In this document: piece after piece, positions 48,626 through 56,561 of the stretch | Position numbering within the stretch: position 1 is the stretch's first letter | Layout of the letters: every line of letters begins with the position of its first letter | Assembly: GCF_001921825.1 (NCBI RefSeq) | Contig: NZ_MSJL01000008.1 | Coordinates: 1-61,780, forward strand | Direction: 5' to 3' | Source of the DNA: Streptococcus acidominimus | GTDB lineage: Bacteria; Bacillota; Bacilli; Lactobacillales; Streptococcaceae | Length of the DNA: 61,780 bases | Notes under the pieces: model-generated | Told to the model about the DNA's origin: nothing | The model's database searches: none | What the model saw: only the letters and a program-made list of their open reading frames with translations | Position numbers and translations under genes: made by a program

Positions 48626-50124
48626 TGGGAATTGAAATGTATCTAGGATCCTCTGACCAACAAGCCCAAAGTGTTGGTTCAGTATTGGGAAATCGCCTAA
48701 ATGCCTATCAGTCTTTACAGGCTAGTTTGAGCCAGTTTATCCATGACAGCGCAAGTTTGTCAGGCCATACCTACGATTCAGCCAAGGCTTATAGCCAACA
48801 GATTCTGCACCCCTTAATCAAGGGGTGCATTCTCCTAGATGAAGCGGTGAACACGGCTTGTAGCAAGCTGCCAAGCCAATACCGCAGTCAGGTAGACCAA
48901 GTGGATTTGAAGGAAGATGAGCTGATGGAGCAGATTTATAGGGCAGACCTCTTTATCAGTCGCTACATGGAGCTGATTGCCTTAGAATACCGTCAAGACC
49001 AACCCAGCTACTCCTATATCTCATCTCTACGCTCTTCTGAAGATAGGTACCGGAGCCTAAAGCAGAAGCTGGAGGAGAAATTACAGAAACTACGGGCTTT
49101 TGATGGCTCTTCTGTGTATTTATTTTCCAATATCCAGCCCCTGATAGCCGCAGTCCAAGCAGGCATGCGCCAAGCCACCAGCTCATGGAATGCCGAAACC
49201 AAGGTCTTCACCCTCCCACCTGCCAAGGATATGGAGTGGGTCAAGCAGGTGGATGAGAGGTGGGAAAGTAAAAAAGAGAAGGAGGAGACAGAGGCTTATA
49301 ATGCTGCGGTAAAAAAAGCAGAGAATGGTCAAGTCCTTGCTGATGAAGATATGCAGGCTGTCTACACTTATGCTCGATCCCATCCGGATGAGCTACTTAG
49401 TCAAGCGTTACTTGCTTCGATCAAGAATTTTGTGGATAAATCCAAAGATTTATACGATAGAAGTAGTACACAACTTGATGTGGCTGCAACAATTACCGAA
49501 CAACTTGGTTTAGGTGTTCAGCGCTTAGGTGGTTTAATTACTATTTTGGAAGGCATAAAGGGACCAGCTACAACTAACGTTCAAGGATTATCAACGACTT
49601 TTATCGTAGTTAATAAAGGAGGCATCGGACAAGCCTTGGTTCAACACGGAACAAAAACAGCAGCTGTTGGCAAGGGACTTGGTTATGGTTTGATGGGGGT
49701 TGGTTTTGGTCTAGGCATGTATGATGATATAGTCAACCAAGATAAAACTTGGGGTCAAGCCCTTGTTCATAATGGTTTATCGACAGGGATAGGATGGGGC
49801 GCGGGTGTGGGAGCAACCGCTGCCATATCAGCTATATTCTTTGTCAGCAATCCTATTGGTTGGGCAGCAGCAGGTGTAGCAGCCGCGAGCCTTGCTGTTG
49901 GTACAGTTGTTAGTTTGGGATTTGAAACAGCTTACAACAATAATTTCTTGGGTCTTCAAGATGGGTTGGATACCGTCGGTGATTGGTTAGATGATGCGGG
50001 TAAAGACGTTGGAACGGCAGTTTCTAATAGTATAGAGGGTGTAAAAAATTGGATCGAAGACCTTACAGATGATGTTGGGAAAGCTTTTTCAAGTGGTTTA
50101 AGTATTTTGACCCCATTTGATTAA
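48625..50124 (+). CDS. LXG-domain type VIIb secreted toxin with glycine-zipper C-terminus
   Basis: A 499-residue polymorphic toxin. Residues 1-210 form the LXG-type delivery domain (begins GIEMYLGSSDQQAQSV; ends near WVKQVDERW), 215-345 a linker, and 349-440 a hydrophobic, glycine-rich region (GKGLGYGLMGVGFGLG, then GIGWGAGVGATAAISA and GWAAAGVAAASLAVG). Such glycine-zipper tips are known from membrane-depolarising LXG toxins. A C-terminal helical tail follows. The GTG start (48625) has GAGGAGG at good spacing. Two DUF443-like membrane proteins follow and are the likely immunity factors. No enzymatic toxin motif is seen, consistent with a pore-forming or depolarising mode. Confidence 0.85.
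   Translation: MGIEMYLGSSDQQAQSVGSVLGNRLNAYQSLQASLSQFIHDSASLSGHTYDSAKAYSQQILHPLIKGCILLDEAVNTACSKLPSQYRSQVDQVDLKEDELMEQIYRADLFISRYMELIALEYRQDQPSYSYISSLRSSEDRYRSLKQKLEEKLQKLRAFDGSSVYLFSNIQPLIAAVQAGMRQATSSWNAETKVFTLPPAKDMEWVKQVDERWESKKEKEETEAYNAAVKKAENGQVLADEDMQAVYTYARSHPDELLSQALLASIKNFVDKSKDLYDRSSTQLDVAATITEQLGLGVQRLGGLITILEGIKGPATTNVQGLSTTFIVVNKGGIGQALVQHGTKTAAVGKGLGYGLMGVGFGLGMYDDIVNQDKTWGQALVHNGLSTGIGWGAGVGATAAISAIFFVSNPIGWAAAGVAAASLAVGTVVSLGFETAYNNNFLGLQDGLDTVGDWLDDAGKDVGTAVSNSIEGVKNWIEDLTDDVGKAFSSGLSILTPFD
48714..49263 (+). repeat. 550-bp direct repeat, copy 1 (LXG domain)
   Basis: Nearly identical to 54378-54927, beginning at TTTACAGGCTAG and ending at GAGAGGTGG. It covers residues about 30-212 of the LXG domain. 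Equal length with only scattered substitutions implies recent duplication or ongoing gene conversion. Confidence 0.93.
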
Positions 50125-50133
50125 GGAGGAATG

Positions 50134-50835
50134 ATGCAGAGCTTTCATTTTACTTATGCGAATTTTCGCTATCTAGTTTTTCAGATTGATGGACAGTATT
50201 ATTTATTGGATAGGCGTCCCAATCATCTAATAGGGTATCTATTTATGCCTCTGAATTGGTTTTTTTATCAAAGAATTTATCCTATTACAAACGAAGACTA
50301 TCACAAGATAAATCAGAAGAATGACAGATTAAAGCATCTAGTGCTTCCTTCTACTTTAGGAGCAGGACTGTCAGTCTTTGTAGGAAATTGGCTTCGAATT
50401 CATCATGTTTCCAAATATTTCGAGACAGACTTCTCACTAAAACTTAATATAATTTTAGCGCTTATGGGGATATTCCTATCTTTTATTTTAGCAGGGTGGT
50501 TTTATCGCTCTAGAAAGCGCAGTATAACTTCATTAACATATATAAACGTGGAACACCCACTCTACTATAAACTTGTACCTTCCAAAATCAGTTGGAAAAT
50601 GATTATAACCTATATTGCCTATCTTATTCTTATCGTAGGGACAGCTATTCTATCTCTTGTAGGATTTATTTACTTAGGAAATCTAGTATTTTTACTGACA
50701 GCTACTTTATTGGTATTTTTACATCTTATAGCAGTAAATCTTGCTTATAGTACTGATAGTGATCATTTTTATAGGGTAGTGGATATACGTCAAAAAAGAG
50801 ATAATCATTGGTCTGACTATTCTAAAACTATTTGA
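50134..50835 (+). CDS. DUF443-like membrane protein, putative immunity protein 1
   Basis: About 233 residues. It begins with a cytoplasmic beta-rich head (RYLVFQIDGQYYLLD) and a hydrophobic FMPLNWFFY segment, then four to five further membrane helices. This is the pattern of the DUF443 ('tandem five-TM') family, whose S. aureus members protect against a membrane-depolarising type VII toxin. It directly follows the toxin with AAGGAGG. The second ATG (50134) has better spacing than 50131. It is a paralogue of the next gene. Confidence 0.75.
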   Translation: MQSFHFTYANFRYLVFQIDGQYYLLDRRPNHLIGYLFMPLNWFFYQRIYPITNEDYHKINQKNDRLKHLVLPSTLGAGLSVFVGNWLRIHHVSKYFETDFSLKLNIILALMGIFLSFILAGWFYRSRKRSITSLTYINVEHPLYYKLVPSKISWKMIITYIAYLILIVGTAILSLVGFIYLGNLVFLLTATLLVFLHLIAVNLAYSTDSDHFYRVVDIRQKRDNHWSDYSKTI

Positions 50836-50848
50836 TTGAGGAGGAATG

Positions 50849-51520
50849 ATGAAACTTATTCAATTACAGTATCAGAGTAATCTTCGCTATTTATTATTTC
50901 TAGTTGACGAACAATATTATTTGTTGGATATTCGTCCTAGAAATATCATTGGACATTTATTTTTTCCTCTAAACTGGGCATTATACCACAAGGTTTATCC
51001 TATTACGACCGAAGAATATTTGATACTCAAGGAAAAACATGCAAGGGCAAGTAAATTTGTGATTCCTACTTCCTTAGTAGGAGGTGCAACTGTATTTTTT
51101 AATGCCTGGATACGCGTAAACAAGATAGATATTTTCAAACATTTTAATACCGATTTTTCAATGATAACCAATTGTATATTGTTAGCGATTGGGTTGGTTG
51201 TAGCTTTTCTTTTATTACAGTTGCTTTATTATTCCAGAAGGAAAAGCCTACAAGCACTCCTTGATAGAGAGTTAAAACAACCACTTTACTATAAAATGAG
51301 ACCTCACAATCCCTTGGCATTTTTTCTCCATATTCTTTGGGCATGGCTATTCATTTTATTTTTGTTCATCATCTTTACTGGAATTTTCCTGTATTTAGGG
51401 AATATTGTTTTGCTTTTAGTCGCCATATTGTTAGCTTTCATTTATCTCGGTGCAGCAAATGGAGCATTCTCTGCCAAAGAAAAATGGAAATATAAAATAG
51501 TGGATATTTTACTAAATTAG
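50849..51520 (+). CDS. DUF443-like membrane protein, putative immunity protein 2
   Basis: About 223 residues, clearly paralogous to the preceding protein (shared RYLLFLVDEQYYLLD, FFPLNWALYHKVYPIT, PLYYKM and YLGN-LL motifs). Duplicate immunity genes are common beside depolarising type VII toxins and may protect against variant toxins of siblings or rivals. GAGGAGG precedes tandem ATGs; the second is preferred. It ends the first toxin-immunity block; the next gene is 120 bases on. Confidence 0.75.
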   Translation: MKLIQLQYQSNLRYLLFLVDEQYYLLDIRPRNIIGHLFFPLNWALYHKVYPITTEEYLILKEKHARASKFVIPTSLVGGATVFFNAWIRVNKIDIFKHFNTDFSMITNCILLAIGLVVAFLLLQLLYYSRRKSLQALLDRELKQPLYYKMRPHNPLAFFLHILWAWLFILFLFIIFTGIFLYLGNIVLLLVAILLAFIYLGAANGAFSAKEKWKYKIVDILLN

Positions 51521-51643
51521 GAAAAATAATCACTAGATGGTATCGGAAAATGGTTAAAGCAAGGATTTGTCAGACTGTGCATCAAATAATCTAAGGTTTG
51601 TCTATATCAAACCATTATTAAAAGTAGAAAGGAAGTATGAAGT

Positions 51644-51940
51644 ATGTTACCAATTGGTAGTATTGTTTATTTGAAAGAGGGCAATCGTAAAATCATGGTT
51701 CTCAACCGTGGTGCGATACTTAATCAAGAGGGAGAAAATATTATTTTTGATTATTCAGGATGTATTTATCCAGTAGGACTAGAAGCAGAACATGTTTTTT
51801 ATTTCAATGAAGAAAATGTTGATAGAGTTATTTTTGAAGGATTCAAAGACGAGGAAGAAAGTCGTTATCAAGAACTGTACCGACAGTGGCTAGCAGAAAA
51901 TGCAACAAGGTTGAAGAAAGGAAAAACTGGGAATGACTAG
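51644..51940 (+). CDS. DUF4176 family protein
   Basis: A 98-residue soluble protein with the DUF4176 pattern (LPIGSIVYLKEGNRKIMVLNRG, then DYSGCIYPVG and a YFNEENVDRVIFEGF stretch). The family is found almost only in type VIIb toxin loci, but its role is not established as far as I know. AAAGGAAG precedes the ATG. A second, diverged member is at 54102-54374, each sitting at the border of a toxin-immunity block. Confidence 0.8.
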   Translation: MLPIGSIVYLKEGNRKIMVLNRGAILNQEGENIIFDYSGCIYPVGLEAEHVFYFNEENVDRVIFEGFKDEEESRYQELYRQWLAENATRLKKGKTGND

Positions 51941-52044
51941 TTGTTGCTAAGTGTCTATGCACAATCTTGAATAATGGAGTTTCTCAATCGCCATATTCTA
52001 AAGGTGAAGTCTAATATTAATGCTTCCAGATACAGAACTATTAT

Positions 52045-52079
52045 TTCCTTAGTGTCACTAAGGAAATTTTTGGTATAAT
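52045..52079 (+). promoter_or_regulatory. Hairpin followed by an extended -10 promoter inside the toxin island
   Basis: TTTCCTTAGTG and CACTAAGGAAA form a perfect stem (about 52046-52068) followed by TTTTT, a terminator-like hairpin. TGGTATAAT (52071-52079) follows immediately. The arrangement ends the first block and starts transcription of the next genes independently. Confidence 0.6.
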
Positions 52080-52208
52080 AAGTATGAGGAAATTAGTAAA
52101 TGAGATCATTACATAAGTTAGAATCGAGATTCTGATTGATATGATAGGGGAATGAGACGAGGACGTAGCTTTAAAACCTTATTGAATTACTAAAAGGAGG
52201 GGTGGGTT

Positions 52209-52898
52209 GTGAAAAAGCAAAAGCAATTTGTAGCTAGGCTAACTGGTTGCTTGAATTACAGGTATTATGTCATTGAACTGCGCCGTCGGGTCTATATTAT
52301 TGACTATGCTAATCCCAAAGATATTCGTAGTTATTTTCCTGGCTTCTTTCCAAAATACAATAGAGAATACACAGTTTATGATATTACTGCTACTCAAGAA
52401 CAATATGCTATCCGATCGGTTCCGTGGTTGCAGAGCTATTTTCGTCAATTTACTGAATGGTGGTTTGTAGTTGGCTTGATGATGGTAGCAGCAATTACAT
52501 CTCACCTAAGAATTGAATGGCTGTATAATCAAGACGTTCCAAGATTTTGGAAGATGATTCTCTTGATATATGTTATAGGGGCTGTTGGCATTATCTTCTG
52601 GCTGAATAGGATAACTAAGGAGCCAAAAGGATTGTTGGAGGAAAAAAGCTACAAACTTGAGCGCAAACCTCGACCTAGATATGTTAATGCAAAACAAAAA
52701 GTCAAGACCGGTCCCGTGGGTGATTTTATACTGACATTATTTGGTCAATCCATATCATTAGTATTTCTGTTTAATTATAGTTACATCATGGTATTACTTG
52801 GTTTTTTTGCAGGTTATAGTATTCTCTTTATAAGGTTTCTTAATCTTTATGAAGTGTTAAACATGAACAAGTTTATTTTTTTAGAGGAGGAAGAATGA
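52209..52898 (+). CDS. DUF443-like membrane protein, orphan putative immunity protein
   Basis: A 229-residue protein with the same layout as the two DUF443-like proteins upstream. It has a beta-rich head (NYRYYVIELRRRVYIIDYANP), a PGFFPKYNREYTVYDIT segment replacing PLNW, and four membrane helices; identity to them looks low. The start is a GTG behind AAAGGAGGGG. No toxin gene is directly upstream, so it may protect against a toxin no longer encoded here or one made by neighbours. It has its own extended -10 promoter. Confidence 0.6.
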   Translation: MKKQKQFVARLTGCLNYRYYVIELRRRVYIIDYANPKDIRSYFPGFFPKYNREYTVYDITATQEQYAIRSVPWLQSYFRQFTEWWFVVGLMMVAAITSHLRIEWLYNQDVPRFWKMILLIYVIGAVGIIFWLNRITKEPKGLLEEKSYKLERKPRPRYVNAKQKVKTGPVGDFILTLFGQSISLVFLFNYSYIMVLLGFFAGYSILFIRFLNLYEVLNMNKFIFLEEEE

Positions 52899-52942
52899 TG
52901 ACGTTACTACCGGTTTAGATGAAAATAATCAAAAAATAATTA

Positions 52943-53151
52943 GCTGCAGGTGGTGTAATCGTTAATAACCTATTTCATATTGTTTATGATGGCTTTTCTC
53001 ACGGAAAATGAGAAAAATGGAATGATTTTTGTTGATATATGTTTTTTAGAAAAATCGTTTATATGGGCGAATGTGGCGAGGGGCTGTCTATTTTGATACA
53101 GAGCAAAATCTTGCTCTGCTTGCTCCACCAAGTAGGCTCTTGAATACGGCA
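52943..53151 (+). pseudogene. Degenerate copy of a toxin end plus immunity-gene start
   Basis: This stretch matches 55564-55779, which is the C-terminus of the second LXG toxin and the first 38 or so codons of its neighbour. The copy has a premature stop (GGAAAATGAG in place of GGAAAATGGG) and lacks one A in GGCGAGGGAGC, so both reading frames are broken. It is a scar of past duplication of cassettes. Confidence 0.85.
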
Positions 53152-53340
53152 AGTACAGACGCTTATATTTTAGAAGGAGAAGCGAAAGCAGGTTTTACTG
53201 TATTTGGTATAAAATTTAATGTGAGTGGATCTGCAGGTATAGGTGTTTCAGCAAGAGCTAAAGTTGGTGTTACAACACAGAATGCAGAAGCGAAATTAAA
53301 ATTAGGACCATTTGGTCTAGGTTTATCAATTGGGTGGTAA
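53071..53340 (+). pseudogene. Orphan toxin C-terminal tip without delivery domain
   Basis: From about 53155 the frame encodes 61 residues that look like the end of a polymorphic toxin (EGEAKAGFTVFGIKFNVSG, then GIGVSARAKVGVTT and GPFGLGLSIGW), an alternating Gly/Ala/Ser beta-rich sequence. The first 28 codons come from the frameshifted immunity-gene remnant, so the ATG at 53071 is accidental. Without an LXG domain it cannot be exported as such. It is best read as a silent toxin tip, kept next to its putative immunity gene (53348-54109). Confidence 0.6.
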
Positions 53341-53347
53341 TTCTATT

Positions 53348-54109
53348 ATGGAAATTCAATTAAGATTAAAAGGTAATTCAGAAGGATTTGTTCTTCAATC
53401 TAAGTCGTTGATAGCCGATAACTGGGTCGATGAACTTGGAATTGAACAAGATAAAGACGGCTACCGACTGCGGGCAGGTGCTGATGAAATCCTTGTTCTA
53501 AAGCACTATGAGTATATTTCAAAAACAGAGCGAATTGTAGCACGTTCCGCCCATTCAGAAATAATATTCTATGAGCAAAAACGAATTGACCGTTTATGGG
53601 AACCAGCCTACTGGTATGGCATATTCCGATACGATCAAGATCATTATGAGTTAAAACGAGTTGCTTCAGGGACTAAGGGAGATATTCTAGCCATTAGTAA
53701 AAACGGACGTCCGATTGGTGTTTTTGCTGCAGGAAATGTAATAGTAGCGGGTAAGCGACATTTTTCTCTTTACACGGAGTATCTTGAGGAAGTAGAACCC
53801 TTATTATTGTTTTATGTACTTAATTATATAAGAGGTTTAGAGTCTTTAGATATTGACTTACTACAAGTAAAATATCGTTTATTCTATGCTTTTAATGACC
53901 GTTCTGCTTTGACGAAGGAACACTTAGAAATGCTTCCCAACTCTAGACGTCCCTCTATCCTAGAGGCGGTCTTTTGGTGGTGTTTAACGCTCATCATTAT
54001 CGGAATAGTTGGCTATATTTCCTTGAAACCTCTTATGATCTTTTTCGGAGGGATAATTCTCTATCACAGTTATATTTTCATTAAAAATTGGAGAGAAAAA
54101 AATGGATAA
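53348..54109 (+). CDS. Putative immunity protein with C-terminal membrane helices
   Basis: About 253 residues: a soluble beta-rich N-terminal domain (1-200; LIADNWVDELGIEQDKDGYRLRAGADE, quoted only by its ends LIADNWV and RAGADE) and two closely spaced membrane helices near the C-terminus (about 205-245). I do not recognise a named family. It begins seven bases after the orphan toxin tip and overlaps the following DUF4176 gene by eight bases. The position in the island suggests immunity to the toxin whose tip precedes it. Confidence 0.55.
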   Translation: MEIQLRLKGNSEGFVLQSKSLIADNWVDELGIEQDKDGYRLRAGADEILVLKHYEYISKTERIVARSAHSEIIFYEQKRIDRLWEPAYWYGIFRYDQDHYELKRVASGTKGDILAISKNGRPIGVFAAGNVIVAGKRHFSLYTEYLEEVEPLLLFYVLNYIRGLESLDIDLLQVKYRLFYAFNDRSALTKEHLEMLPNSRRPSILEAVFWWCLTLIIIGIVGYISLKPLMIFFGGIILYHSYIFIKNWREKNG

Positions 54110-54374
54110 AAAATGGTTATCACTTGGGACGACTGTATTATTAAAAAATGGAAGTCAACCTATTATGATTGTTGGTCGATATCAGCAGAATAGAGAAGGA
54201 ACGGTTTTTGATTATTCTGGAGTATTAAATCCTCAAGGATTCGAAGATGCTCAAACAATGTATTTGTTTAATGAATCAAAAATAGAACAGATTCTATTTG
54301 AATCTCCACATACTACTTTTGAGATGGAATTTATAAGCAAATTAAATGAATTTATTTCTCATGAGGAAATATGA
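54102..54374 (+). CDS. DUF4176 family protein, second copy
   Basis: A 90-residue protein with the same motifs as the copy at 51644 (LGTTVLLKNGSQPIMIVGR, DYSGVLNPQG, YLFNESKIEQILFES). Its last codons overlap the start of the truncated LXG frame, so translation may run on into the cassette. The repeated placement of DUF4176 genes just before a toxin block suggests that the duplication unit ran from DUF4176 to immunity gene. Confidence 0.75.
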   Translation: MDKKWLSLGTTVLLKNGSQPIMIVGRYQQNREGTVFDYSGVLNPQGFEDAQTMYLFNESKIEQILFESPHTTFEMEFISKLNEFISHEEI

Positions 54375-55662
54375 GTGTTTACAGGCTAGTTTGAGCCAGT
54401 TTATCCATGATAGCGCAAGTTTGTCAGGTCATACCTACGATTCAGCCAAGGCTTATAGCCAACAGATTTTGCACCCCTTGATTAAGGGGTGCATTCTCTT
54501 AGATGAAGTGGTGAATACAGCTTGTAGCAAGCTGCCAAGCCAATACCGCAGTCAGGTAGACCAAGTGGATTTGAAGGAAGATGAGCTGGTGGAGCAGATT
54601 TATAAAGCAGACCTCTTTATCAGTCGCTACACGGAGCTGATTACTTTAGAGTACCGTCAAGACCAACCCAGCTACTCCTATATCTCATCTCTACGCTCCT
54701 CTGAAGATAGGTACCGGAGCCTAAAGCAGAAGCTGGAGGAGAAATTACAGAAACTACGGGCTTTTGATGGCTCTTCTGTGTATTTATTTTCCAATATCCA
54801 GCCCTTGATAGCCGCCGTCCAAGCAGGCATGCGCCAAGCTACCAGCTCATGGAATGCCGAAACCAAGGTCTTCACCCTTCCACCTGCCAAGGATATGGAC
54901 TGGGTCAAGCAGGTGGATGAGAGGTGGACTTCTTATAAAACTGAAAATGATTATAAATCTATTATAGAGAAAATAAAAAATGGAGAAGATGTAACGGAGC
55001 AGGATTTGATTGTGATTGAAAACTATATCAAATCAAATCCTAATGAGGCATTGGATTCATCAATTGTTCATTTCTTGTTTGAAAATGAACTGAACCGCTA
55101 TACCTCTTACTTTAATGCAGGAAGCTATGCAAGTACTGGCAGATTAGCTGGTGCAGAAGCACTAGCCAGTATTAAGAAAATAAAAAATGGGACATGGTGG
55201 CGAAAGCCAGTCTCTACCACCTATTCGAAAACTGGTTATAAAACCTGGAAACAGGTCAGCGGAGATGTCTCACGATTTAATAATGTTAAGGCAGCAAAGC
55301 ATACGGAAGATTTACTGAATGGTACCGGAACCTTTGTTAAAGGTACTGGAGTTAAGGGAGCTGCAAAAAGTGTTGGTCTACTTGGCAGTTCGCTAGCAGT
55401 TTTAGATGGTGTATCAACCTACTTTGAACGTGTCGACCAATATGGTGCTACAAGTGCTGCGATTGATGGAGTTGCACATACCGGAACAGCTGTAGGAGCC
55501 ATGTATGTAGGAGCAATTATAGGTTCTGCTATTCCAATACCAGTGGTTGGAACGCTTGCGGGAGCCGCAGGTGGTGTAATCGTTAATAATCTATTTAATA
55601 TTATTTATGATGGCTTTTCTCATGGAAAATGGGAATGGGAAAATTTATTTAAATTTTGGTGA
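54346..55662 (+). CDS. LXG toxin lacking the first part of its delivery domain (silent cassette)
   Basis: Residues about 12-195 match residues 30-212 of the active toxin almost exactly, but the first 29 residues (including the LGSSDQQAQ start) are missing and replaced by MNLFLMRKYEC from the end of the DUF4176 gene. After the shared part the C-terminus is unrelated. It has a helical linker with an INGEDVT-like acidic region, a basic stretch (TWWRKPVSTTYSKTGYKTWKQ), and a hydrophobic glycine-rich end (AGAAGGVIVNNLFNIIYDGFSHG). It has no usable ribosome-binding site. It is probably not exported but can recombine with the active gene. Confidence 0.8.
   Translation: MNLFLMRKYECLQASLSQFIHDSASLSGHTYDSAKAYSQQILHPLIKGCILLDEVVNTACSKLPSQYRSQVDQVDLKEDELVEQIYKADLFISRYTELITLEYRQDQPSYSYISSLRSSEDRYRSLKQKLEEKLQKLRAFDGSSVYLFSNIQPLIAAVQAGMRQATSSWNAETKVFTLPPAKDMDWVKQVDERWTSYKTENDYKSIIEKIKNGEDVTEQDLIVIENYIKSNPNEALDSSIVHFLFENELNRYTSYFNAGSYASTGRLAGAEALASIKKIKNGTWWRKPVSTTYSKTGYKTWKQVSGDVSRFNNVKAAKHTEDLLNGTGTFVKGTGVKGAAKSVGLLGSSLAVLDGVSTYFERVDQYGATSAAIDGVAHTGTAVGAMYVGAIIGSAIPIPVVGTLAGAAGGVIVNNLFNIIYDGFSHGKWEWENLFKFW
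54378..54927 (+). repeat. 550-bp direct repeat, copy 2 (headless LXG domain)
   Basis: Same length as copy 1 at 48714-49263 and differing by scattered single bases, many of them synonymous. The homology begins abruptly at TTTACAGG inside the DUF4176-LXG junction and ends where the toxin tips diverge. Confidence 0.93.
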
Positions 55663-55665
55663 TAT

Positions 55666-56322
55666 ATGTTTTTTAGAAAAATCGTTTATATGGGCGAATG
55701 TGGCGAGGGAGCTGTCTATTTTGATACAGAGCAAAATCTTGCTTTGCTTGCCCCGCCAAGTAGGCTTTTGAATACGGCAGGTGCAGGAAAAACAAATCTG
55801 TTGCTCCCTGCCTTAGTTGCCTTGGGATTTGGTGGGACAGGGTTAGTAGTTGCCAATCCTTTTGGAGGCTATTACAGCTATGCGACACTGGTTTATTTAA
55901 TTCTTTTATGGCTAGCAGAGTGTTTTGGTTTGATTTGGCTCTTGGAACGTGCCCTTTACAAGAATGTAAAGCAAGCGCAACCAACGACACGACAACATTT
56001 TCGGACAGCTGTCTATGGCAATCTTTTTTGGAATAACTTTGGTGATAAAAGGGCAACTGTTGGGAAAAAATTAGCGATGTTCTTAGTAGTATTTAGTATA
56101 GTATTAACAAACTTAGCATTTATACCAGCTATGATTTATTCTATTATCCCCAATATTTTAAACCAAGTAGCTATTGATAGTCGTATCATTATATTAAGTA
56201 TTTGGGGGATTATGCCAGCTATTTTGGTCATCTTAGTCTGGCAAAATAATCCCATTCGCTTGTTTAATATAGTTGGCAGATACCAGCGACGTGAAATTCC
56301 TTGGGGAAAGAGTGTACATTAG
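55666..56322 (+). CDS. Membrane protein, putative immunity protein of the second toxin
   Basis: A 218-residue protein starting three bases after the truncated toxin. It has a soluble N-terminal stretch (GECGEGAVYFDTEQNLALLAPP) and about four membrane helices (around 45-65, 72-95, 135-160, 172-195). Family unknown to me, and it does not obviously resemble the DUF443-like proteins. Position supports immunity. Its first 38 codons also exist as a broken copy at 53040-53151. Confidence 0.6.
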   Translation: MFFRKIVYMGECGEGAVYFDTEQNLALLAPPSRLLNTAGAGKTNLLLPALVALGFGGTGLVVANPFGGYYSYATLVYLILLWLAECFGLIWLLERALYKNVKQAQPTTRQHFRTAVYGNLFWNNFGDKRATVGKKLAMFLVVFSIVLTNLAFIPAMIYSIIPNILNQVAIDSRIIILSIWGIMPAILVILVWQNNPIRLFNIVGRYQRREIPWGKSVH

Positions 56323-56339
56323 TTCTGGATGTTTAAAGA

Positions 56340-56450
56340 GTATCAACTACCTCCAACAGTCTCATTCTAGACTATTTGGGCTAGTCCTAAACGATAATAT
56401 CCAGTATAACAATAGGAATGGTAGAGATACTGACCCAAAACTGAACAAGC
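56340..56450. other. Spacer with a MITE remnant
   Basis: CTACCTCCAACAGTCTC and AGACTATTTGGGCTAGT resemble the interior of the MITE-like elements (compare 26930-26960), but the ends are eroded. No gene. Confidence 0.4.
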
Positions 56451-56452
56451 AT

Positions 56453-56478
56453 GCTGGGACTTTTTCCCAGCTTTTTTG
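56453..56478 (+). terminator. Terminator at the end of the toxin island
   Basis: GCTGGGA, CTTTT loop, TCCCAGC and six T. It separates the island from liaF. Confidence 0.85.
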
Positions 56479-56561
56479 ATAGAACCCCTCCTATTTTTCC
56501 TACCCTAGGAGGAGGTAATTCTGAAGAATTTTGATACAATAGTAGGGAAAGGAATCAGGAG

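Noticed and set aside
53071..53154. MWRGAVYFD... as a genuine protein N-terminus
   Set aside because: It is the second reading frame of a frameshifted copy of the immunity gene at 55666. The ATG is accidental.
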